A stretch of DNA of 64,000 nt from Microbacterium sp. cf046 (GTDB lineage: Bacteria > Actinomycetota > Actinomycetes > Actinomycetales > Microbacteriaceae). A program made the position numbers and the translations under genes. Of the stretch, positions 55,155-63,325 are shown piece by piece. The notes beneath the pieces were generated by a model, which saw only the letters and a program-made list of their open reading frames with translations, was not told the DNA's origin and did not search any database. Location: assembly GCF_900114345.1 (NCBI RefSeq), contig NZ_FOZJ01000002.1, forward strand, positions 1 to 64,000, written 5' to 3'. Position 1 is the first letter of the stretch. The number at the start of each line of letters is the position of its first letter.

Positions 55155-56198
55155 TCAGGGCTTGTCGCCGAAGGTGAGCAGCAGCCGCTGCAGCGAGTCC
55201 AGGCGGGCTGCGCCGTTCGGGCCCAGCCTGCCCTCGGCCTCGGCCTCCACGATCGCGCAGTCGGGGGCATCAGGAAGGTGCGTGCACCCGCGGGGGCAGT
55301 CCTTCGCGATCTCGGCGAGCTCGGTGAAGGCTCCGAGGATGTTCGCCGGGTCGACGTGGCCGAGTCCGAACGAGCGCACGCCCGGAGTGTCGATGACCCA
55401 TCCGTTGCCGCCGTCGCCGCGGTAGCGCAGCGAGACCGTGGAGGACGAGGTGTGCCGACCGCGGCCGGTGACCTCGTTCACGTGCCCGGTGGCGCGCATC
55501 GCGCTCGGGACCAGGGCGTTCACGAGCGTCGACTTGCCGACCCCCGAGTGGCCGACGAACACCGTGGAGTGGCCGATCAGCTGCGCGCCGATCCGCTCGA
55601 GCGGCATCTCGTCCTGCGCGCTGGTGAACACCTCGAGGTCGAGACCCTCGAAATGAGCGAGGAACTCGGACGGATCGGCGAGATCGGTCTTGGTCACAAC
55701 CAGGAGCGGGCGCACGCCGGCGTCGAGCGCGGCGACGAGATAGCGGTCGACGAGGCGCTCGCGGGGTTCGGGATCGGCGGCCGCCACGACGATGAGCATC
55801 TGGTCGGCGTTCGCGACGATGACCCGCTCGACCTGGTCGGTGTCGTCCGCGGACCGCCGTAGGAGAGACGTGCGCTCCTCGATCCCGATGATGCGTGCGA
55901 GCGTGCCTTCATCGCCGGACTGGTCGCCCACGATCCGCGCCCGGTCGCCGGTCACGATCTGCATCCGCCGCAGCTCCCGTGCGCGGGTGGCCAGCACCCT
56001 GCGTTCGTCCGGGCCGTCCTCGTCCGCGAGGACCGTGTAGCGGCCGCGGTCCACTCCGAGGACGCGGGCGATCACGGCGTCGGCGTGCGCCGGACGGCGC
56101 TTCGTGCGCGGGCGGTTCGCCTTCGGATTGGGGCGCGCGCGGAGCGTGGTCTCGTCGAACTCCGGTTCGTCGTCCTCGTCGTCTTCGAGCCAGCTCAC
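55155..56198 (-). CDS. rsgA: ribosome small subunit-dependent GTPase RsgA
   Basis: 347 residues from a GTG at 56198. A circularly permuted GTPase: G4 TKTDLAD precedes G1 GHSGVGKST and G3 DTPGV. An OB-fold lies at the N-terminus, and the C-terminal zinc motif is CPRGCTHLPDAPDC. The acidic opening (EDDEDDE) is a lineage extension. It checks 30S subunit maturation and releases assembly factors. It lies 15 bases after aroA and is followed by bcp. Confidence 0.94.
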   Translation of the reverse strand: MSWLEDDEDDEPEFDETTLRARPNPKANRPRTKRRPAHADAVIARVLGVDRGRYTVLADEDGPDERRVLATRARELRRMQIVTGDRARIVGDQSGDEGTLARIIGIEERTSLLRRSADDTDQVERVIVANADQMLIVVAAADPEPRERLVDRYLVAALDAGVRPLLVVTKTDLADPSEFLAHFEGLDLEVFTSAQDEMPLERIGAQLIGHSTVFVGHSGVGKSTLVNALVPSAMRATGHVNEVTGRGRHTSSSTVSLRYRGDGGNGWVIDTPGVRSFGLGHVDPANILGAFTELAEIAKDCPRGCTHLPDAPDCAIVEAEAEGRLGPNGAARLDSLQRLLLTFGDKP

Positions 56199-56213
56199 CG
56201 TCGTCGGACCGAA

Positions 56214-57587
56214 TCAGGACGCCACGTTGTGCAGGGGCTCCGAGTGCGCGTCGTCGGGGGAGCCGGCCAGCATGTCCTGCCAGAGCTGCGGGAACTCGGG
56301 CATCGTCTTGGCCGTGGTCCCGATGTCGTCGATCTCGACGCCTTCGACGGCAAGTCCGATCAGTGCGCCGGTGGTGGCCAGACGGTGGTCGTGGTGCGCT
56401 CGCCAGGTGCCGCCGTGCAGCGGGCGGGGGACGATCCGGATGCCGTCGGGCAGCTCGTGCGCTTCGCCGCCGAGCGCGCGCAGCTCGCTCACGAGCGCCG
56501 CGATCCGATCCGTCTCGTGCCCGCGGATGTGCCCGATCCCGTAGAACGTGCTCGGCGCGTCGGCGAAGGCGGCGAGTGCGACCAGTGTCGGGGTCAGCTC
56601 TCCCGCGGCCGAGAGGTCGAGGTGGATGCCGGCGATCCCGCTTCCCGCCGTGACCGTGAGCGCGCCGCCGCGTCGCACGGCGCGGGCGCCCATGAGCGAG
56701 AGGATCTCAGTGAGCATCGCCCCGGGCTGCGTTGAGTGGGCCGGCCACCCGGTCACCGAGACCGAGCCGCCGGCGATCATCGCGGCACCCAGGAACGGCG
56801 CGGCATTGGAGAGGTCGGGCTCGATCGCCACGTCCTTCGCGCGGACCGAACCGGCGGGGACGACCCATTCGCCCGGCGCGGGCCGTTCGACGTGGACGCC
56901 GCGGTGCGCGAGCGATTCGACGGTCATGTCGATGTGCGGAATGCTCGGCAGTCGTTCGCCGCGGTGGATCAGGTGCAGGCCGACGTCGAAGCGCGGCGCC
57001 GCGAGGAGCAGACCCGAGACGAACTGGCTGGAGGCGCTCGCGTCCACCACGACCTCGCCGCCGCGCACGTGACCGTGGCCGCGGACGATGAAGGGGAGCG
57101 CCCAGTGCCCGCCGTCGTCGATGTCGACGCCGACGTCGCGCAGCGCCTTGATCATGGTGCCCATCGGCCTGTGCAGGGCGCTCTCGTGCGCCGTGAGGGT
57201 GACGTCGCCGCGCGCGAAGCCCGCAAGACCCGCGACGAACCGCATCACGGTCCCCGCCTGCCCGCAGTCCACGACTGTCGACCCCTGCAGTGGCCAGACG
57301 GGCGTCACGACGAGATCGTCGCCGTACCTGCCGGCGCCCTCGCTCGCCTCGATGCCGACGCCGAGCGTGCGCAGGGCCGCGATCATCTTGGCGGAGTCGT
57401 CGGAGTGCAGCGGAGCCGTCAGCCGGCTCGGACCGTCGGCCAGCGCCGCGAGGATGAGCTCGCGATTCGTGAGGGATTTCGATCCCGGCACGGTGACGGT
57501 CGCGCGAAGCGGCCCGCCGGCGGTGGGCGCGTGCCATCGGCCGCGAACAGCCCGTGCGGGCAGATGGGAATACCGGTCGCCTGTCAT
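56214..57587 (-). CDS. aroA: 3-phosphoshikimate 1-carboxyvinyltransferase (EPSP synthase)
   Basis: 457 residues from the ATG at 57587. PGSKSLTNRELILAALADG near residue 34 (Lys-Ser-Asn-Arg for shikimate/PEP), DCGQAGTVMRF, ASSQFVSGLL, EPDLSNAAPFLG, RGHETDRI and DHRLATTGAL are all present. It makes EPSP in the shikimate pathway for aromatic amino acids. A TAGGGT box eight bases before the start is leaderless and overlaps the sigH promoter, so the two are mutually placed. An rsgA-bcp operon follows. Confidence 0.95.
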   Translation of the reverse strand: MTGDRYSHLPARAVRGRWHAPTAGGPLRATVTVPGSKSLTNRELILAALADGPSRLTAPLHSDDSAKMIAALRTLGVGIEASEGAGRYGDDLVVTPVWPLQGSTVVDCGQAGTVMRFVAGLAGFARGDVTLTAHESALHRPMGTMIKALRDVGVDIDDGGHWALPFIVRGHGHVRGGEVVVDASASSQFVSGLLLAAPRFDVGLHLIHRGERLPSIPHIDMTVESLAHRGVHVERPAPGEWVVPAGSVRAKDVAIEPDLSNAAPFLGAAMIAGGSVSVTGWPAHSTQPGAMLTEILSLMGARAVRRGGALTVTAGSGIAGIHLDLSAAGELTPTLVALAAFADAPSTFYGIGHIRGHETDRIAALVSELRALGGEAHELPDGIRIVPRPLHGGTWRAHHDHRLATTGALIGLAVEGVEIDDIGTTAKTMPEFPQLWQDMLAGSPDDAHSEPLHNVAS

Positions 57588-57593
57588 CGGGTT
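57566..57593 (+). promoter_or_regulatory. SigH/SigR-type promoter of sigH
   Basis: GGGAATA (57566-57572), 17-nt spacer and GGTT (57590-57593) match the SigH/SigR consensus GGGAAYA-N16/17-cGTT except one base. It lies 46 bases before the upstream ATG of sigH, inside the start of aroA. It suggests autoregulation. Confidence 0.8.
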
Positions 57594-57595
57594 CT

Positions 57596-57601
57596 ACCCT
57601 A
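57596..57601 (-). promoter_or_regulatory. TAGGGT -10 box, leaderless aroA
   Basis: TAGGGT on the minus strand ends eight bases before the aroA ATG (57587) and is three bases from the SigH-type -10. Confidence 0.45.
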
Positions 57602-57638
57602 CTGAACCCCCACCACCAACCAGCAGAAGTGGAGCCGG

Positions 57639-58325
57639 ATGATCGCCATCCTGGATCGCCCGGACGCGGACGCCCTCGCCGAGGTCGACGTGTCGTGGGA
57701 TCCCGCCGCCGTAGACTGGCGCGTGATGAACGACGAGGCAGAGGCCGCCACCGACGCGCGCACGCAGTTCGAGGTGCAGGCGCTCCCCTTCATGGACCAG
57801 CTCTACGCTGCGGCCATGCGCATGACGCGCAACCCCGCGGATGCCGCGGACCTGGTCCAGGAGACGTTCGTCAAGGCGTTCGCGTCCTGGGCGACCTTCA
57901 CCCAGGGGACGAACCTCAAGGCGTGGCTCTACCGCATCCTCACGAACACGTACATCAACATCTATCGCAAGCGTCAGCGCGAGCCCTACCAGGGCACGAT
58001 CGACGAGCTCGAGGACTGGCAGCTCGGCGGCGCCGAGTCCACCACGGCGACGAGCAGCCGATCCGCGGAGGCCGAGGCGATCGACCGGATGCCGGCGTCC
58101 GTCGTGAAGGACGCGCTGCAGGCCATCCCCGAAGACTTCCGGCTGGCGGTGTACCTCGCGGACGTGGAGGGCTTCGCCTACCAGGAGATCGCCGACATCA
58201 TGAAGACACCCATCGGCACGGTCATGAGCCGTCTGCATCGTGGCAGGCGAATGCTCCGTGAGCTGCTGGCGGAATATGCGGCCGAGCGCGGAATCAGCGC
58301 GGCCGCCACAGGGAGCACCAAATGA
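57639..58325 (+). CDS. sigH: redox-stress ECF sigma factor SigH/SigR
   Basis: 228 residues from the ATG at 57639 (GGAG upstream) or 199 from the ATG at 57726. The sigma2 region contains [35 protein letters not shown], and sigma4 has [46 protein letters not shown]. It directs thioredoxin, Clp and other thiol-stress genes. The 29-residue extension resembles the unstable long SigR form made from an autoregulated promoter in Streptomyces, while TAGACT before 57726 would give the short form. Overlaps rsrA by ATGA. Confidence 0.93.
   Translation: MIAILDRPDADALAEVDVSWDPAAVDWRVMNDEAEAATDARTQFEVQALPFMDQLYAAAMRMTRNPADAADLVQETFVKAFASWATFTQGTNLKAWLYRILTNTYINIYRKRQREPYQGTIDELEDWQLGGAESTTATSSRSAEAEAIDRMPASVVKDALQAIPEDFRLAVYLADVEGFAYQEIADIMKTPIGTVMSRLHRGRRMLRELLAEYAAERGISAAATGSTK
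57712..57717 (+). promoter_or_regulatory. TAGACT -10 box inside sigH for the short isoform
   Basis: TAGACT lies eight bases before the in-frame ATG at 57726 (five before the GTG at 57723), a leaderless geometry within the long frame. Confidence 0.45.
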
Positions 58326-58564
58326 CCGATTGCGGCTGCGAGAAGGCCCGACGCGACCTCGAAGAGTACCTCCGCCACGAGGTGTGCAAGACGTCGCAGA
58401 CCGACATCGCCGAGCACCTCGAGAACTGCGCGAGCTGCCAGGACGAGGCACTCGTCTCGCGCACCCTCACCGAGGTGGTCGCGCGGGCGTGCAAGGAGAC
58501 GGCACCCGAAGAGCTGCGCGACCAGGTGATGGAGCGCCTGCGCGCCGTTCAGGCCACGCACTGA
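58322..58564 (+). CDS. rsrA: zinc anti-sigma factor RsrA/RshA
   Basis: 80 residues. The ZAS motif HLENCASC (H-X3-C-X2-C) sits near residue 34, with earlier cysteines CGC and VCK; together they make the thiol-switch zinc site that oxidises and releases the sigma factor. The start overlaps the sigH stop (ATGA), ensuring equal synthesis. Confidence 0.94.
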   Translation: MTDCGCEKARRDLEEYLRHEVCKTSQTDIAEHLENCASCQDEALVSRTLTEVVARACKETAPEELRDQVMERLRAVQATH

Positions 58565-58585
58565 GCCCCAGCGGCGAGCGGGTGG

Positions 58586-59485
58586 TCAGGGCGTGAAGAC
58601 GCTGAGGGCCGCCGGAGCGACCTCGACGGTCAGCGGAAGGGCCCCGATCGGGTCGCCGTCCGCGTAGGCCGTCACGCCGGGCGAGGCCAGCCGCACCGCC
58701 CGGACACGGTACGTCGAGACCTCGGACACCGTGGTGTGCGTGCCGCGGTAGACCCGGGGGAGCAGGCGCAGCAGACGCATGCGGCCTGCCGGGCGCATGA
58801 GGGTCACATCCAGGAGTCCGTCGGCCGGGTCGGCGTCGGGGCAGATCGGGATGCCGCCGCCGTATGTCCGGCCGTTGCCGACCGTCCCCATCACGAGGTC
58901 GCCCTCGATCCGCTCCCGTGTGCCGTCCGCCAGTTCCAGCTCGACGTCGTACGGGATGCCCTTGAGGGTGAGGAACTCGATGAGGATCGCGATGTTGTAG
59001 CGCGAGCCGCCGCGCGGCCAGCGCATCGCGTTCGCGCGGTCGTTCACGCGCGAGTCGAACCCGCTCGCCAGCACGGTTCCGAAGTACGCCGTGGATCCGT
59101 CGTCACGGACGACGCGCGCCAGGTCGATCCGGCGTGTCGCGCCCGCCGCGATGGCGTCGGCCGCCGCTTCAGCGTCGAGCTCTCGAAGACCGAGGGCGGT
59201 CGCCATGTCGTTGCCCGTGCCCGCGGGGATGATCCCGAGCGGCACGTCGGTGCCGGCGAGCTCCTGGATCGCGAGGCTCACCGTCCCATCGCCCCCGGCG
59301 ACCGCGACGGCATCGGTGCCCAGCGCGATCGCTGTGCGGAGCAGTTCGCTCGATTCAGCGGCGCTGCCGCCGCTGATGATCGTGGTGCGCACGTCATGGG
59401 CGCGCAGTCGCTCGGCCGCGCGCGTGGCCGCGCCGGTGTGTGCACCGCCGCGCGCAGCGGGGTTGACCAGCAGTGTGACGTTCAT
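58586..59485 (-). CDS. diacylglycerol kinase family lipid kinase
   Basis: 299 residues from the ATG at 59485. LLVNPAARGG opening, GGDGTVSLAI and IIPAGTGNDMATAL are the ATP-binding motifs; DADPADGLLDV and TAYADGDPIG complete the DagK/YegS fold. It phosphorylates a diacylglycerol or related lipid to make phosphatidate. Its start overlaps the flavoprotein stop (ATGA). The same pair in M. tuberculosis (Rv2251-Rv2252 as I recall) contributes to phosphatidylinositol mannoside supply. Confidence 0.9.
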   Translation of the reverse strand: MNVTLLVNPAARGGAHTGAATRAAERLRAHDVRTTIISGGSAAESSELLRTAIALGTDAVAVAGGDGTVSLAIQELAGTDVPLGIIPAGTGNDMATALGLRELDAEAAADAIAAGATRRIDLARVVRDDGSTAYFGTVLASGFDSRVNDRANAMRWPRGGSRYNIAILIEFLTLKGIPYDVELELADGTRERIEGDLVMGTVGNGRTYGGGIPICPDADPADGLLDVTLMRPAGRMRLLRLLPRVYRGTHTTVSEVSTYRVRAVRLASPGVTAYADGDPIGALPLTVEVAPAALSVFTP

Positions 59486-61143
59486 TCGGCCTTCGGTGAC
59501 GGGGGCGCGGATGCGGGCGGGACGAGCACTCCCGGATTCATGATGCCGCGCGGATCGACGGTGGCCTTCACGGCGCGCAGCACGGCGATGCCGAGTTCGC
59601 CGATCTCCGTCTCGAGATACGGCCGGTGATCGCGGCCGACGGCGTGATGGTGCGTGATCGTGGCACCGGCGTCGCCGATCGCCAGCGACGCGGCATCCTT
59701 CGCGCGCGCCCACTGCCCTGCGGGATCATCGGTCAGGGCGGCGACGACCGTGAAGTACAGCGACGCCCCGGCCGGATAGACGTGGGAGATGTGGCACATC
59801 ACGATCGGCTTCGTGCCCTCCCCGCTCAGGCTGCGGGTCAGCGCCGCGGTCACGGCGGCCTTGAGCGCGTCGAGGTTCGCCCAGGTCGTCGCGGTCTCGA
59901 GCGTCTCGGCGAGCACGCCGATGTCGAGCAGGGTGTCCCGCAGGGCGGGGGACGCGAACCGCCCGCGCTCCCATGAGCGGGCGGGGTCCTCCCCGCGGGC
60001 CGATGCGCCGTGGCTTCGGAACAGGTCGTCCGTCTGCTCGAGCGTCGCGCTGGCATTCGCCGGGTCGCCCGCTTCGAACGTCGCGACGGCGAGGCACCCG
60101 CGTGCGCGCGTGAGGTGTCCGCCCATCAGCGCGTTCACGCGGGTCTCGCTCGCATCGCTCAGGCGGAGGACGGTGGGGCGGATGCCGCGCTGGGTGAGCT
60201 CGCGCACGGCCGCCGCTCCGCTGGGGAAGTCCGGAAAAGTCCATGCGCCGTACGCCGTCGCCGCGGGAAGGGTGCGGATGCGCACGGTGACCTCGGTGAT
60301 CACGCCGAACGCACCCTCGGAGCCCAGGAACAGCTCGCGAAGGTCCGGGCCGGCGGCGCTCGCCGGCGCGCGCCCGAGTCGCAGCTCGCCCATCGGGGTG
60401 GCGATGCGCAGGGCGTGCACGAGGTCGTCGAAGCGGCCGTACCCGCGTGAGGCCTGACCGCTCGACCGGGTCGCGGCGTACCCTCCGATCGAGGCGAACT
60501 CGTAACTCTGCGGGAAGTGCCCGAGCGTGTAGCCCCTCGCGTTCAGCAGCTCTTCGGCCTGAGGTCCCGTCGTGCCGGCGCCGAAGGTGACCAGGAGCGA
60601 GGCCTCGTCCAGTCCCCACATGCCCGCCGTCCGCGTCAGGTCGAGGGCGATCACGCGGGCGTGTTCGCCGGCGGCCGGATCCACACCGCCGACTACGCTC
60701 GTGCCGCCGCCGAACGGCACGACCGCGATGCCGCGGTCGTCGCACGCGGACAGGATCGCGATCGTTTCGGCATGGGATGCCGGGAAGACGACGGCATCGG
60801 GCGCGCGCTGAAGTTCGCCCAGACGCCGCGCAAGGAGATCGGGTGTGCTCTTGCCGCCCAGGTGCAGGGCGCGTACGTCGTCGTCGCTCGTCACGGCGCC
60901 CGCGCCGACGACCGCGGCCAGCGCGTCGATGTCGTCTGCGCCGAGGCGCGCCGGCGTCAGCGTGGGGGAGGCTCGGCGTGGCACCGGATGCGGCTTGCCG
61001 GAGAGCACGGTCGACACCAGTGCCTTCGCGCCGGCCGGCAGCCGGACCGGATCGGTGCCCCATGCATCCCAGGCCGATCGCGGCCGAGGGGAGGGAACGG
61101 CGATCGACGCGTTCGGAGGATCGAGAGGCGTCGTCGCATCCAT
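59482..61143 (-). CDS. FAD-binding oxidase, alkyl-DHAP synthase-like
   Basis: 553 residues from the ATG at 61143. An FAD_binding_4 (PCMH) domain shows VVPFGGGTSVVGGV and GHFPQSYEFASIGGYAATRSSGQASRGYG; the C-terminal domain has THHHAVGRDHRPYLETEIG, the histidine triad of alkyldihydroxyacetonephosphate synthase. AGPS makes the ether bond in ether lipids from acyl-DHAP and fatty alcohol. D-lactate dehydrogenase-like activity is an alternative. Divergent from tetR through a shared operator, and coupled to the diacylglycerol kinase. Confidence 0.85.
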   Translation of the reverse strand: MDATTPLDPPNASIAVPSPRPRSAWDAWGTDPVRLPAGAKALVSTVLSGKPHPVPRRASPTLTPARLGADDIDALAAVVGAGAVTSDDDVRALHLGGKSTPDLLARRLGELQRAPDAVVFPASHAETIAILSACDDRGIAVVPFGGGTSVVGGVDPAAGEHARVIALDLTRTAGMWGLDEASLLVTFGAGTTGPQAEELLNARGYTLGHFPQSYEFASIGGYAATRSSGQASRGYGRFDDLVHALRIATPMGELRLGRAPASAAGPDLRELFLGSEGAFGVITEVTVRIRTLPAATAYGAWTFPDFPSGAAAVRELTQRGIRPTVLRLSDASETRVNALMGGHLTRARGCLAVATFEAGDPANASATLEQTDDLFRSHGASARGEDPARSWERGRFASPALRDTLLDIGVLAETLETATTWANLDALKAAVTAALTRSLSGEGTKPIVMCHISHVYPAGASLYFTVVAALTDDPAGQWARAKDAASLAIGDAGATITHHHAVGRDHRPYLETEIGELGIAVLRAVKATVDPRGIMNPGVLVPPASAPPSPKAE

Positions 61144-61147
61144 GGCG

Positions 61148-61171
61148 ACAGTATGACACATTCTGTATGGT
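61148..61171. promoter_or_regulatory. divergent promoter and candidate TetR operator
   Basis: ACAGTATG-ACA-CATTCTGT (61148-61166) is palindromic with one mismatch. It contains the minus -10 CATACT (61155-61150, six bases before the flavoprotein ATG) and touches the plus -10 TATGGT (61166-61171, six bases before tetR). A TGACA...TGTCA pair (61154-61158, 61172-61176) overlaps. Binding here would block both genes. Confidence 0.65.
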
Positions 61172-61177
61172 TGTCAC

Positions 61178-61756
61178 ATGACTGGCGTGACGGACACAGA
61201 GACCGCGATGCTCGACGCCGCGCTCGACGAGGTGCTCGCCCACGGCATCCGGCGCACGACCGCAGCCGACATCGCCCGCCGCGCCGGCGTCTCGAGACAG
61301 ACCCTCTACCGGTACTGGCCCGACGTCCAGGCCCTGCTGGCGGCGCTCGTCACCCGCGAGCTGTTCGCGGTCGTGCCCCGCGGCGACGCCGCGACCTCGC
61401 TCGAAGGTTTCGCGGACGCGCTGGTGGACACCGCGGACCGCATCCGTGCATTGCCGCTCGTCGACCGGCTCCGCGAGACCGATCCCGAACTCTTCGCCCG
61501 CTACATCCTGGAACGCCTCGGCACGAGCCAGCGCGGCATCCATCGGGAGATCGCCGCCCGCGTCGCGCGCGGCCAGCACGCGGGCTTCATCCGCCCGGGC
61601 GACCCCGACCGGCTCGCCGCCATGCTCCTGCTCATCGCGCAGTCCGCGATCCAGTCGGCGCCGCTCGTGCGGGAGTGGCTGCCACCGGTCGCGTGGAAGC
61701 ACGAGCTGCACGCGGCTGTCGTCGGATACCTCGCGGTTCGGGACGCCGCCCGATGA
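61178..61756 (+). CDS. TetR family transcriptional regulator
   Basis: 192 residues from a leaderless ATG at 61178. The HTH is TTAADIARRAGVSRQTLYRYWPDVQALL. The C-terminal all-helical ligand domain shows RPGDPDRLAAMLLLIAQSA. Its stop overlaps glpD in ATGA form. It probably represses itself, glpD and the divergent flavoprotein/kinase pair; the ligand may be an acyl or glycerol-phosphate metabolite. Confidence 0.9.
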   Translation: MTGVTDTETAMLDAALDEVLAHGIRRTTAADIARRAGVSRQTLYRYWPDVQALLAALVTRELFAVVPRGDAATSLEGFADALVDTADRIRALPLVDRLRETDPELFARYILERLGTSQRGIHREIAARVARGQHAGFIRPGDPDRLAAMLLLIAQSAIQSAPLVREWLPPVAWKHELHAAVVGYLAVRDAAR

Positions 61757-63288
61757 CGCAGGTCGTGGTCGGCCGTCATCCGCATCCCTCGGCACTCAAT
61801 GCGGCGCGCAGGTCGAGGGAACTTGTCGCGCTGGGTGATGATCCGATCGTCGACGTGCTCGTGATCGGCGGTGGCATCACGGGGGCCGGCATCGCTCTGG
61901 ATGCCGCGAGCCGAGGTCTGCGGACCGTCCTGGTCGAGCGGCATGACCTTGCCCACGGGACCAGCCGGTGGAGCTCGAAGCTCGTGCACGGCGGCCTTCG
62001 GTACCTCGCGACCGGGCAGTTCGGGATCGCGCACGAGAGCGCCACCGAGCGGCACGCGCTCATGACGCGGATCGCCCCCCACCTCACCCGGCCCCTCGCC
62101 CAGGTGCTGCCGCTCTACGCGCCGGGGCATATGGCGCGCGGGGCATACGTCGGAATGGGCTTCGGCCTCGGCGACGGGCTGCGCCGGCTGGTCGGCACGC
62201 CCGATGCCGTGCTGCGCGCGCCGGGGCCGATCGGTCACGCCGAAACCCTTCGCCTCGCGCCTGCGGTGCGGCTCGACGGCCTGCGCGGCGGGATGCGCGG
62301 ATGGGACGGGCAGCTCGTCGACGATGCGAGGCTCGTCGTGGCCGTTGCGCGCACGGCCGCAGGCCACGGAGCGGCGATCCTCACGCGCGTCGCGGCGGTG
62401 CGGGCCTGGGGGGACGGAGCGCTCCTGCGGGACGAGCTGACGGGCGCCGAGATCGAGGTCCGAGCGCGGGCCGTGCTCAGCGCGACCGGGGTGTGGGCGG
62501 GGGAGCTCGACGCCGGGGTGCGGCTGCGCCCGAGCCGCGGCACCCACCTGGTGGTCGAGACCGCGCGCCTGGGCGGCTCGGACGTCTCGCTCACGGTTCC
62601 GGTGCCGGGTTCGGGCAGCCGATTCGTCTTCACCGTGCCGGCTCCGCACGGGCGCACCTACATCGGGCTCACCGACGTACCGGCCGACGGACCGCTGCCG
62701 GAGGTCCCGCATGCGAGTGAGGCCGAGGTCGACATGCTGCTGGACACCGTGAACACCGTGCTGCAGGAGCCCCTGCTGCGATCCGACGTCATCGCGACCT
62801 TCGCCGGCCTGCGCCCTCTCCTCGGCACGGCGGAGGACGACACGAGCGACCTGTCGCGGCGTCACGCGATCATCGAGTCCTCCACCGGAGTGCTCAGCGT
62901 CGTCGGCGGCAAGCTCACGACGTACCGGCGCATGGCGCAGGACGGCGTGGATGCGGCAGTCGCGCGGCGGTTCGCGCCCGGCGAGGTCGCGGCTTCACGC
63001 ACGCGAATCCTGCCGCTCGTCGGCGCCTGGCCGCGCGGCCGCTCAGACGAGATCGAGGCAGCGCCGCGGCTCGTGCGACGCTACGGCGCCGAGGCCCCGT
63101 TCGTGGCGCGGCTGGCTGACGGGCCGCCGGCGGCCCGCGGCGTGACGGCCCAGGAACTGCGCTGGGCTGTGCTGGTCGAGGGAGCGCTCGACGTCGACGA
63201 CCTGCTGGACCGCCGCACCCGCCTCGGGCTCGTCGCCGCAGACCGCGACGCCTCCGTGGATGCGGCCGCAGCGGCGCTGGCGGACTGA
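61753..63288 (+). CDS. glpD: glycerol-3-phosphate dehydrogenase, FAD-dependent
   Basis: 511 residues. The FAD motif GGGITGAGIALDAASRGLRTVLVERHDLAHGTSRWSSKLVHGGLRYL is diagnostic of GlpD. An ATLAGLRPL-like motif (TFAGLRPLLGT) and GGKLTTYRRMAQ end the dehydrogenase part, with a C-terminal DAO_C helical domain. It oxidises glycerol-3-phosphate to DHAP at the membrane, which could feed the alkyl-DHAP-synthase-like enzyme next door. It is coupled to tetR. Confidence 0.93.
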   Translation: MTQVVVGRHPHPSALNAARRSRELVALGDDPIVDVLVIGGGITGAGIALDAASRGLRTVLVERHDLAHGTSRWSSKLVHGGLRYLATGQFGIAHESATERHALMTRIAPHLTRPLAQVLPLYAPGHMARGAYVGMGFGLGDGLRRLVGTPDAVLRAPGPIGHAETLRLAPAVRLDGLRGGMRGWDGQLVDDARLVVAVARTAAGHGAAILTRVAAVRAWGDGALLRDELTGAEIEVRARAVLSATGVWAGELDAGVRLRPSRGTHLVVETARLGGSDVSLTVPVPGSGSRFVFTVPAPHGRTYIGLTDVPADGPLPEVPHASEAEVDMLLDTVNTVLQEPLLRSDVIATFAGLRPLLGTAEDDTSDLSRRHAIIESSTGVLSVVGGKLTTYRRMAQDGVDAAVARRFAPGEVAASRTRILPLVGAWPRGRSDEIEAAPRLVRRYGAEAPFVARLADGPPAARGVTAQELRWAVLVEGALDVDDLLDRRTRLGLVAADRDASVDAAAAALAD

Positions 63289-63312
63289 CCCCGCCGCGTC
63301 GTGGCCGGTCGG

Positions 63313-63318
63313 TAGGGT
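63313..63318 (+). promoter_or_regulatory. TAGGGT -10 box, leaderless acetyltransferase gene
   Basis: TAGGGT ends seven bases before the ATG at 63326. Confidence 0.45.
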
Positions 63319-63325
63319 GGGGCGC

